14,673 nucleotides of DNA from assembly GCA_001275005.1 (NCBI GenBank), contig JWZX01002303.1, positions 1 to 14,673 on the forward strand, read 5' to 3'. This stretch comes from Chrysochromulina tobinii. Its lineage: Eukaryota > Haptophyta > Prymnesiales > Chrysochromulinaceae. This document shows, piece after piece, positions 1 to 9,127 of this stretch (position 1 is its first letter; every line of letters begins with the position of its first letter). The position numbers were made by a program, and so were the translations under genes. Under the pieces are notes generated by a model. It searched no databases. It was not told the origin of the DNA and saw nothing but the letters and a program-made list of their open reading frames with translations.

Positions 1-2255
<2,255 letters not shown>

Positions 2256-2414
2256 ATGCCTTTCATTCATGTCACTTGGCTCCCAAAGGCTTGCCGCACA
2301 GCGAGTACCCGCAAGGAGGTCGCCGATGCAATCATAAAAGCCGTGACTGCGGTCAAGTCTGCCGATATCGCGCCAGAAAACCTCGTTGTCCGCTTCTCAG
2401 AAGCCTCACAGTGA
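2256..2414 (+). CDS. 4-oxalocrotonate tautomerase-like protein (first exon or short form)
   Basis: The product starts [15 protein letters not shown] and continues with a helix ([17 protein letters not shown]) and a second strand (ENLVVRF). This is the beta-alpha-beta layout of the 4-OT/tautomerase family, in which the N-terminal proline left after Met removal (Pro2 here) is the catalytic base for keto-enol tautomerisation. I chose the ATG at 2256 because it puts that proline at the N-terminus; an upstream in-frame ATG at 2211 lies in the microsatellite edge. The continuous frame stops at TGA 2412-2414 after only 52 aa, shorter than the usual ~60-80. The last codons read CA|GTGAGAAG, a good splice donor at 2411 that overlaps the stop. 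The gene probably continues in a downstream exon that I could not place with confidence. Candidate acceptors include the CAG at about 2485 and the AAG at about 2513. The natural substrate cannot be deduced. Confidence 0.72.
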   Translation: MPFIHVTWLPKACRTASTRKEVADAIIKAVTAVKSADIAPENLVVRFSEASQ

Positions 2415-2817
2415 GAAGTACGCGCGCGCGCGGAATGACAGCCACATCGCCTCTCGTTACCTTCGATCCTCGACTCTCGCCATGCAGCCCCGACCTTTCG
2501 GCGCCGGACAAGGGACCATGAGGCCGCAAGCGCATGGATTGTGGGTGCTTCGTGCTTTCATTTCGTGTTCCGCCGCTACCTTACTAGCTACCTGCGCACA
2601 ACCACGATCTAAGTTACAACTAACCGACTCGGCTAAACATACACATGATTGAGATGTCTCCCTAAGTTAGAACTAACACCACACGCTAGAGCACCTCCGA
2701 CGTTCCCGTCAACGGTCTTCGAGACGGAGGAGTCCCCGGTCGAAAGAGCCATAGACGGCCTCCTCGCCGCTTCCGGCCGCACGGCTCGCCTCGGACCGCA
2801 CGCATCCAAGGCGAACG
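2411..2817. other. Spacer between convergent genes; possible tautomerase intron
   Basis: This stretch holds the presumed tautomerase intron or 3' end and the 3' untranslated region of the ADP-ribosyltransferase gene coming from the right. Part of it, 2545-2690, is more AT-rich than the surroundings. A plus-strand open frame through 2700-2900 has some protein-like composition but no recognisable motif and overlaps the opposite gene, so I do not call it. Confidence 0.5.
2609..2677. repeat. Two near-identical 16-nt direct repeats in the convergent spacer
   Basis: CTAAGTTACAACTAAC at 2609-2624 and CTAAGTTAGAACTAAC at 2662-2677 differ at one base and start 53 nt apart. The second copy contains GTTAG-AA-CTAAC, a short inverted repeat. 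They sit where two transcription units converge. Confidence 0.8.
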
Positions 2818-5800
2818 TCACACCATCTGGCCGGCGCTGCGCCTGTACTTTTTGCGTCGCGGCTGGGTGGTGCCGCCACTGGTCGACTTGTGCGCGCGTG
2901 AGGCGTCGCCGTCGGCAGCGGTGAGGGCAGCGGCGGCCGCGGTGGTAGCGGCTGCACGAGCCAGGTGCGCCTCCGCAATCTCAAGGTGCGCGTGCACGTG
3001 GCTCGCCGCCTTGCTGCGCGCGTACGCCGACGGTGGCTCGAATGCGGACACCTTGGAGAGCGTCTCGAGCGCGTCGTTGATCGTGAGGACCGCGCGGCGG
3101 TGCTCAATAGTGGGCGCCCTGCTGGACGCCCTGCCTCTCTCGAACTCGAACAGGTTCGGCGCGAGCGGCGAGTGCGGTGCGTGCGGCGCCTGTGGCGCCG
3201 CCCACGAGACCGCGCGCGACGAAGTGATGCCTTCCCTGGCGCCATAACCCCGGGCGGAGGCCCTCGCGCCGCCGAGTCGGCGCTCGTCATGGACACGCTC
3301 GACAACCTGCTCGCGTGCCGCCACGCGTGAGCGCTGGTCCGCAAGCGCGCTGGCGAGCTCCTGCTGAAGGGCGCTCCGCGGCGGCGAACTGTTGCGTGGC
3401 GGAGAGGCTCGACGCGTTGGGGACACGGCGCCACCGACCACGAGCTCGCGTACCTGTGGGGAGGACGGGGCGCCGTGGTGAGCGCTTGCATGCGAGGCGC
3501 TGTGCACCGACCACGAGCTCGCGCACCGGCGAAGAGGGGCTGTTGGCATAGCCGCCGCCGCCGCCGCCGCCGTTGCTCATCATGTGGGCGAGAGTGGCGG
3601 TGTGTTCGACGCCCGACCATAGCCTCGACACGGATGCGCTCACGCCCTCGCCAAGGCCGCTCACGCTCTGTGAGACGCGCGCCGCGAGCGCATGGACGGC
3701 GCCCGAGGGCTCGGCGGCGAGAGATGTGACCACGTGCGCGAGCGTGCGGATCGACGCCGGAGCGGCCACCACGCTCACCACGCGCCGTCGCTCAGTCCAC
3801 TCGCGCACCGACTGCGGCAAGAGGCTCGTCGCAGGTGGGAAGAGGACCTCCTTCTCGGCCGGGTATTGCGAGACCCAATGCAGGTCGGCGCCGCGCGCCG
3901 CATAATCGAATCCAATCTGGAGCACGCTCGCCGTCGCCGCGCGCCCGCCGCACAAGGCGAGAGCGAGTTGCCGATCTGTGGTAGCGGAGAGTAGCCCGCG
4001 GTCTGCGCACGCCACACCCCGCCCAGCGCCCGCTATGGTGCGGCCAAGCGCGCCGCCGCCGCCGCCCTCGCGCGGGGCGAAGCTTGGGGGCAGCGCGCCG
4101 GTGCCGGCGCCAGCAGCGAGCGCTCCCCCGTCCTCGCGCACCGGTCGGTAGGCGACGACTGGCGGTGACCACATCGCTAGCTTGTCCACGGCGGAACAGA
4201 GCACGGCCGCAGAGGTCGACCAATCGTGCAGTGGCTCGCGCGTGTGCTCGCGCCGCGGCCGCCGGCAGCGGGCACACCCGCTCGGCCCCTGTGCTCGTGC
4301 GATGGGCGACGTCGACAGCGTAGACGAAGGCGAGAGGCGAGTGCCCCGCGCCGTAGTGGGCGTAGTACGGCTCGCACTGCGGGCAAGAGAGCACCTCGCC
4401 CCCATCGTGCCGCAGGAAGAATTGCAGCGGCGCGTGGCACGGGCCAGTCCAGAGGCGCAGCATCGCCACCTCGGCGCGCGTGAGGCCGGCCGCGCGCACG
4501 AGCGCACGCGCGCAGAAGTCGTCGAGCGTCCACCCATCATGCCCTTCGTCTCGCACGACCGTATCGTCTTCCTCCGAGACCAGCGGCGCATCGGCAAAGC
4601 CGCCGCCTACCGCCAGGGCGCCGACCCACCACTCGGCGCGACGATGGCGCACCTCACGGCAGGGCTGCTGGGTGACGTACTCGTACTCGGCCAGCCACAT
4701 GCCTCCCTCGTTGCACGCGAACTCTTGCGCGATCGAGCGGCGCGGCGAGTGAAGCCGGCGGGAGAGAGTCTCACGCCACTCAGCGACCTCAGAGCCGAAG
4801 ATGAGCTGCTCGACGCTACCGAGAAGGCGCGCCGCGCATGCGGGCGCGGGCAGCGGCATTGTCGCCGGCCGGCGGCGCAGACGAAGCGCACCAAGGTCAA
4901 GCAGTGCGGGCTCCGCCTCCTCAGCTGACAGCGGTGGCGCATGCAATGGACCACCTGACGCCGTGAGCTTGCGCACGTCGTCGCGCTGCTGCAATTGCGT
5001 CTGCAGCACGCTGAGCAGCTGCTGCTGCACCGCCCCGAGCTGCCCCTCGAGCGCGTCGACCGCCAGCGAGCGCTCGTCGAGAGTGGCCTGCACATCCTCA
5101 CGCTGGGCCGCGAGCTCCGACTGCAATCGCGCCAGCTGCTCCTCGAGTAGCGCGACTGTGTGCTCGCGCGCCGCGAGAGCTTCGACGAGGCGCGCGTCCG
5201 AGAACGAGCTAGCGGCGCTGCACGCGCTCTCGCCGGGCGCGGCGCCTCCGGCACGCTCGGCCAGTCGCGGCGGGCTCGGCGCCTCGTGTATCGCCCAACG
5301 CGCGTCCGACAAGTCACGCGCGAGACGAACGTTCGCCTCGCGTAGCTCCTGATTCTCCGAGCGGAGCTGCGCGTAGTGGGCGGCGCCCTCGGCGCGAAGC
5401 CGGTGCAGCTCCTCTCCTGCAATCGAGAGCATCGTCGCCATCTCCGAGCGCAGCACCGCCACGGCCGCGTCCGTTGACGACGAAGCCGCAGCAGCGGCAA
5501 AGCTGGTCGCGAGCGTCGACGGAGGAGGAACAGGAAGAAGCTCAGGAGGAGGCTGCGTCCGCGGCGCTGGTACCACCTGTGGTGGAGGTGGTGATGGCGG
5601 TGCAGCGGGCGACGACGAAGCCTCAGGATGCACCGACTGCGGTGGCGGTGGCGGCGGCGGCGGCGGAGGAGGAGGAGAAGGAGGAAGCTGCGTTGGCAAA
5701 AGCTGCTGTCGTGGTGGTGGTGGCTGCGGCGGCAGTGGCTGCTGCAACGACGGTGGTGGCACCCGGTGCGGTGAGAGCGCTGGCTGCTCCGATGCGAGTG

Positions 5801-6179
5801 GCGCCGGTGGCGCGTACTTTCCATGCTGCTGCCGTCGATACGCAATTCGCGAGGCAAGAGACCACACCCGAGCCGCCTTTGCATCATCCCTTCCGCTATC
5901 CTCCTCGAGCTGCAGCGCCGCGCCAAATCGTGATGGCGTTGGCTGCGACTGCTCCACGTACGAGGACAGTGAGAAGTTGTGGTGCATGGCCGCCACAGCG
6001 TGGCCGGCCACACGGACGGGCCACAACCCCTCGTCGGCCCTCAGCGTTGAGAGGAGGTCTGGCTCGTGAATTGGATTCACACGTGAACATCTGGCTGAAT
6101 GAAGCCGAAAGCGCAACGCGCGCGCGCACGAGCGTATGTGATTTAGGGGAATATTCACGCCTCCCTCGTTAGCCTTCAC
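2818..6179 (-). CDS. Coiled-coil ADP-ribosyltransferase (three exons, ~1081 aa)
   Basis: I place the coding exons at 4278-6179, 3527-4234 and 2818-3453. In order along the protein: a variable N-terminus; a proline-rich region (about residues 122-222, with a run of 12 or more prolines); coiled coils (about 240-295 and 328-400) rich in Glu/Gln/Leu; then an arginine-type ADP-ribosyltransferase domain (about 545-775). That domain starts with WTLDDFCARAL and LTRAEVAMLRLWTGPCHAPL, as in related algal proteins. The R-S-ExE signature is intact: Arg664 in VAYRP, Ser717 in LLSATTD, and Glu761 and Glu763 in QYPAEKEVLFPP. It should transfer ADP-ribose from NAD to a protein or small target; the target is unknown. 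The tail carries a glycine run, more helix and a basic end (QPRRKKYRR). The start is uncertain: Met1 at 6177-6179 lies only 62 nt from the Lsm8 start, and Met65 at 5985-5987 is an alternative. I see no signal peptide. Confidence 0.82.
3431..3526 (-). repeat. Direct repeats flanking intron 2 of the ADP-ribosyltransferase gene
   Basis: CACCGACCACGAGCTCGCG occurs exactly at 3432-3450 and again at 3505-3523, with a similar trinucleotide (TAC or CAC) after each. The period is 73 nt, exactly the length of the intron at 3454-3526. One copy lies in the exon after the intron and the other inside the 5' end of the intron. Confidence 0.93.
3454..3526 (-). other. GT-AG intron 2 of the ADP-ribosyltransferase gene (73 nt)
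   Basis: The donor is CCG|GTGCGCGAG and the acceptor is CGTCCTCCCCACAG|GTACGCGAG. The acceptor has a clear pyrimidine tract. Removal changes the reading frame from the one encoding the catalytic domain to the one encoding LQQELASALADQRSR and the rest of the C-terminus. The frame shift (73 mod 3 = 1) is exactly what is needed. Confidence 0.82.
4235..4277 (-). other. Putative 43-nt intron 1 of the ADP-ribosyltransferase gene
   Basis: The coding frame must shift between AVDVAHRTSTGAER and the downstream DWSTSAAVLCSAVDKLA, both parts of the same domain. A GTGTGCCC donor and a CACGCGCGAG acceptor give a phase-0 intron of 43 nt with the right length modulo three. The exact borders are uncertain because several AGs are close together. 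A one-base assembly error would give the same frame change. Confidence 0.5.
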
Positions 6180-6241
6180 AGCGCGGCGAACTCGATTTTG
6201 CGTGTTCGCCAGCGTCGCTGCGCGCTGCCGACGACGTGACG
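6180..6241. promoter_or_regulatory. Very short divergent promoter, ADP-ribosyltransferase / Lsm8
   Basis: Only 62 nt separate the two opposed start codons if the first Met of the minus-strand gene is used. The stretch is moderately GC-rich with no TATA box. If the internal Met at 5987 is the true start, the shared region grows to about 254 nt. Confidence 0.45.
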
Positions 6242-6619
6242 ATGGCGGCGATGATAGAAAGTTACGTCGACAAGGTCGTCCAAATAGTCACCAATGACGG
6301 CCGCAATATCGTCGGCGTATTGAAGGGCTTCGATCAGACGACAAACGTCATCCTTGAGGACTGCAACGAGCGCGTCTTTTCGTCTACAGCGGGTGTGGAG
6401 CAGGTTGCCCTCGGGCTCTATATCGTGCGCGGCGATAACATGTGCGCCGCTCTGACAGTAACCTCGATGAGCATGCCCCTGCCTGTGCCTCAAACATAAC
6501 GTCACTGTTGCGTGCGCATCGCTCGCAGTGCGGTTGTGGGCGAAATAGACCAGGAAGCAGACGCCGCACTCCAGCTAGACGACATCATGGCTGAGCCGCT
6601 GAAGCCAGTCGTACATTAA
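6242..6619 (+). CDS. LSM8: U6 snRNA-associated Sm-like protein LSm8
   Basis: Coding exons are 6242-6441 and 6529-6619 and give 96 aa, the usual length of LSm8. Exon 1 holds the Sm1 motif (residues from VVQIVTNDGRNIVGVLKGFD to NVILEDCNERVF) and the Sm2 motif VALGLYIVRGDN. Exon 2 encodes AVVGEIDQEADAALQL and ends in AEPLKPVVH, closely matching the family C-terminus. LSm8 defines the nuclear LSm2-8 ring, which binds the 3' oligo(U) end of U6 snRNA, as opposed to the cytoplasmic LSm1-7 decay ring. I start at ATG 6242 because MAAMIESYVDK aligns with the short N-terminus of homologues; a GTG at 6236 is in frame but unnecessary. Without splicing, translation would read on into the intron and stop at 6497-6499, giving a false C-terminus. 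The gene is complete and looks functional. Confidence 0.95.
6442..6528 (+). other. GT-AG intron of LSM8 (87 nt, phase 2)
   Basis: The donor is ATAACAT|GTGCGCC and the acceptor is CGCTCGCAG|TGCGG. Splicing creates RGDNIAVVGEID, which matches the strongly conserved LSm8 sequence at the end of the Sm2 motif. Confidence 0.93.
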
Positions 6620-7126
6620 CCAAACACCAGGCCGCCCAGAGTAGCTTTCCATGGCATCTTGAGTTTCTTTGCATGTGTCACGCTGGTGCAGTTACTACTC
6701 AGTTACATCGCGGAGATGCCGGCCTACTAATCATGGCCGAGCCGGCTGGCCACGCGCGTGACTGCGCGCTCTGCGTCTAGGTACGGGCATACTTTATTAT
6801 CATTTAGTCTTTCGAAAGGACACCAAGGCGCAACTGCAATTAAAGGTGGTACCTTTTAAGGTGGGCCGGCTTCGCGCTTCGCGGGTCGCGGCTTCGGGCT
6901 TGACAGCCTCGAGCACACGCTTCCCGCTTCCCGGTCATAAGCGGTTCGTCCGACCGGACGTCGACGCTCCGACGATCACTGTCCTACAAGACGACCGGTC
7001 TCTACTAGATAAGCGTTTCTCGTCTGGGTCGAACGTCGATTTTCTCCGCGAACTTTCGCGAACCGAAAGCGCGGAGATGAGCGCCGGGCGAATTCTGACA
7101 ACAAAACCGCACGAGTGCAAGCGAGC
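6620..7126. promoter_or_regulatory. Spacer and presumed promoter/5' leader of the small membrane protein
   Basis: No convincing gene lies here on either strand; the open frames do not look like proteins. It holds the palindrome CTTTCGAAAG (6809-6818), a near-palindrome TTAAAGGT-ggt-ACCTTTTAA (6840-6859) and the stronger hairpin listed separately at 7044-7076. AT-rich sequence at 6788-6810 may be the LSM8 3' end region. Confidence 0.5.
7044..7076 (+). promoter_or_regulatory. 13-bp hairpin about 50 nt upstream of a start codon
   Basis: CTCCGCG (7044-7050) pairs with CGCGGAG (7070-7076), and CTTTCG (7053-7058) pairs with CGAAAG (7064-7069). There is a two-base AA bulge and a five-base loop. If transcribed it lies in the 5' leader of the gene at 7127. 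It also contains TTTCGCGAA, which resembles an E2F-type site, so it may act as DNA rather than RNA. Confidence 0.55.
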
Positions 7127-7402
7127 ATGCCTCAGCCACCCAAAGTCGGTATCGAGCCACGTGGTGCAGCGCTTGCCATCGCAACGGGCGCGTGCCTTGC
7201 AGCAGGATACTCGCTGCTCCAGGATCATGACGTGCGAAGGATCAAGAAGAACGTTGCTGGAGGATCGCTGTTTTTCCTCGGATCGTACCTTTTCCTGCGC
7301 GGCTCGCGCTTTGACGATGTTCAAACAGCTGCGGTTGTGGCCGCGGTGTTCTCGATGGCGACCATCATGTTTGCTAGCCGTGGTCACTTAAGGTTCCTCT
7401 GA
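7127..7402 (+). CDS. Small predicted three-helix membrane protein, unknown function
   Basis: A 91-aa product starting MPQPPKVGIEPRG. It has three hydrophobic stretches: GAALAIATGACLAAGYSLL (about 13-31), VAGGSLFFLGSYLFL (about 44-58) and TAAVVAAVFSMATIMFA (about 66-84). They are joined by charged turns (QDHDVRRIKKN and RGSRFDD), and the product ends RGHLRFL. I chose the ATG at 7127 over an in-frame GTG at 7115. The size and glycine/alanine-rich helices recall small organelle membrane proteins such as the TMEM14 group, but the match is too weak to name it. It follows LSM8 on the same strand after about 500 nt. Confidence 0.65.
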   Translation: MPQPPKVGIEPRGAALAIATGACLAAGYSLLQDHDVRRIKKNVAGGSLFFLGSYLFLRGSRFDDVQTAAVVAAVFSMATIMFASRGHLRFL

Positions 7403-7805
7403 AGTTTATATCCGTCGCGCGTGGCTGCGTGTGTTTGGCTCGATCCGTCGCATGTCGCGACCGCGTGCCGCTCTCGGAGCACTCACTGTTGTGTCTCTGC
7501 AGTACGTGTTATACGCCCACATCAGTTCGCTATCCCAAGTGTGCCTGCAGATTGTGATGCTCATTCCAACTCATCGCCCAGGATGATGCCCATGATCGTC
7601 GTCGGCGCAACCCTCGACCTGTTGTCGGGTGCACCACTGTACGTCTGTACCTCTGCTGCACCTATGTGCGCCTTTCGGCGCGCGCGCCGCACAGAAAGGT
7701 GGCACGGACGAGACTGCCCGTGTTACAGGAGCGCGATGCAAAGGAGAGCGAATGGAAGTGCTCAAGACGACGTCGAAGATTATTATTTGATTCAAAAGTC
7801 GCAAC
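7403..7805 (+). other. Spacer without a supported gene
   Basis: This is the presumed 3' end of the small membrane protein gene and the promoter of the next gene. A long plus-strand open frame crosses it, but it depends on a non-ATG start, has shadow-like composition and overlaps the following gene in another frame. I see no clear regulatory motif. Confidence 0.5.
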
Positions 7806-8549
7806 ATGAGAGCCGCCAGCGCAGGCCGTGCTCGTCACCCGCGTTCGCGCGCCGAGCAAAAGCTGCTAACCAACCTGCAGGACTCGATTGCACGCTCGCT
7901 GTCCATCTGCAAATCGGGTGCTGGGGAAGATGTGCTGGCGCACGAGCAGGCACGCGCTGCAGAGGAGGCGCGCAAGAGCCGAGCCAAGCTAGTGGAGGAA
8001 GTCGTAGCCTGTGCGAAACAGGCGCGTCTGTCGTCCAACGGTCCGCCTTGCCCGTCACTCTTCTACGATATGCCGCCAGCCTCCGTTCTCGGCACGGGCC
8101 TCCGTGGCCATCCTCACTCACTGGTGCCGGATCATCTGGCGGATGCTGCCTACCGTGATGCTGCCTACAGCGATGCTGCCTACCGCCACTACAATGTTCG
8201 GCAGCTGTCGGAATACGCGCGCTCGACGCTCTTGCGTGAGGTGAGCGACTACCTGCCTCCACACCGCGACGGTGTCAATGCACGCAAACGATTCGACGAG
8301 CTGCTCACCCGCTTGCAGCAGCATCAGCTTGCTTGCACTGTGCAGAATGAGCTACGCGCGCGTCGTCCCGATTCAATGTGGTTGTGGGCCGAGAGCCGAT
8401 ATCGCCTGGTGCCTCAGACGATCGTCACGAAACGCCCTATTCCGATTAACGCATGGGCGTCCTTCATTCAAGCGAACCCGGCCGCCAAGGATCCAGTCCT
8501 GGAGATCGTGCACTCGAGCCGCGCGGTGCGCCATTCTGCGGAGGCATGA
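7806..8549 (+). CDS. Orphan 247-aa protein with a DAAY tandem repeat
   Basis: The single exon begins MRAASAGRARHPRSRAEQKL. A charged, probably helical N-terminal half (EQARAAEEARKSRAKLVEEV) follows, then a proline-containing linker. Three consecutive 5-residue units, DAAYR-DAAYS-DAAYR, fall at about residues 113-127. The C-terminal half is more globular, with RQLSEYARSTLLREVSDYL, a helix FDELLTRLQQHQL, and SMWLWAESRYRLVPQTIV. I recognise no family. Coding is supported by consistent amino-acid composition and the absence of a better frame. The basic, arginine-rich first 20 residues could be a mitochondrial presequence, but that is inference. A consensus splice donor (CAG|GTGAGT at 8595) lies just after the stop, so the transcript may have a 3' UTR intron. 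Confidence 0.7.
   Translation: MRAASAGRARHPRSRAEQKLLTNLQDSIARSLSICKSGAGEDVLAHEQARAAEEARKSRAKLVEEVVACAKQARLSSNGPPCPSLFYDMPPASVLGTGLRGHPHSLVPDHLADAAYRDAAYSDAAYRHYNVRQLSEYARSTLLREVSDYLPPHRDGVNARKRFDELLTRLQQHQLACTVQNELRARRPDSMWLWAESRYRLVPQTIVTKRPIPINAWASFIQANPAAKDPVLEIVHSSRAVRHSAEA
8142..8186 (+). repeat. Three tandem 15-nt repeats inside the orphan gene
   Basis: GATGCTGCCTACCGT, GATGCTGCCTACAGC and GATGCTGCCTACCGC lie head to tail in frame. They differ at only a few bases, so the expansion is recent. Confidence 0.95.
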
Positions 8550-9127
8550 GAGATGGCAGAGGCTCAGGGCACACGACATAGAGATATCTTACAGGTGAGT
8601 TGGTGACCATTCAACATGTGGAGACATAGACTGTCGCGTGTCGGTTCCGGGCGCGCGCTGCCTCTTAGCTCGGCAGAGAGACAGTGCTGACCTCAGTGGC
8701 GGCCGGTCGGGCTCGGCTGCGCTGCCGGTGTCCTCACTGTGTGCACTGTATGGTGACGGGTTCGTTTGACGTTTTCTCGCCGATCGGAGAAGAATACCGT
8801 ATGTTGAAGCCAACATACAATAAATTATGATATCGATAAACGGACCCATGTCTCAACTCTCCGTGACGCTCGCCCCTCGCCGCGCCGAGATCTATGGGAA
8901 AACCCCGCGCCGATCGTACGATTCGGTCCGGTCCCGCGCGAGACGCACGGTGGGACATGGGTCACATGGCCTGCGCTCCTGCGCTCCTGCGGCCCCACGG
9001 AGTCCAACGGTTCCACACGAAACGCGTCGATGGGTGCCACCGCCCACCGGGATGCCCAGATGCAGATAAGATGCAGATCCGAGATAGCTGACAGGAGATT
9101 CTTGGAGATTCGTAACCGATCAATGCA
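8550..9127. other. Spacer between convergent genes
   Basis: No gene is supported on either strand. The region holds the 3' ends of the plus-strand orphan gene and of the minus-strand phosphatase gene, a perfect hairpin followed by AATAAA (8799-8824), and otherwise ordinary mixed sequence. Short open frames here have no recognisable content. Confidence 0.55.
8799..8824 (+). terminator. Perfect 8-bp hairpin followed by an AATAAA signal
   Basis: GTATGTTG (8799-8806) and CAACATAC (8811-8818) form a perfect stem with loop AAGC. AATAAA follows at once at 8819-8824. This could mark the 3' end of the plus-strand transcript from the gene ending at 8549. A role in 3' processing is inferred only from the position and the signal. 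Confidence 0.4.

Noticed and set aside
4182-4928. Plus-strand open frame opposite the ADP-ribosyltransferase
   Set aside because: It lies antisense to the conserved catalytic domain and has no domain of its own.
5474-6172. Plus-strand Ala/Val/Glu-rich open frame opposite the proline-rich region
   Set aside because: It is the complement of proline repeats, which always opens such a frame.
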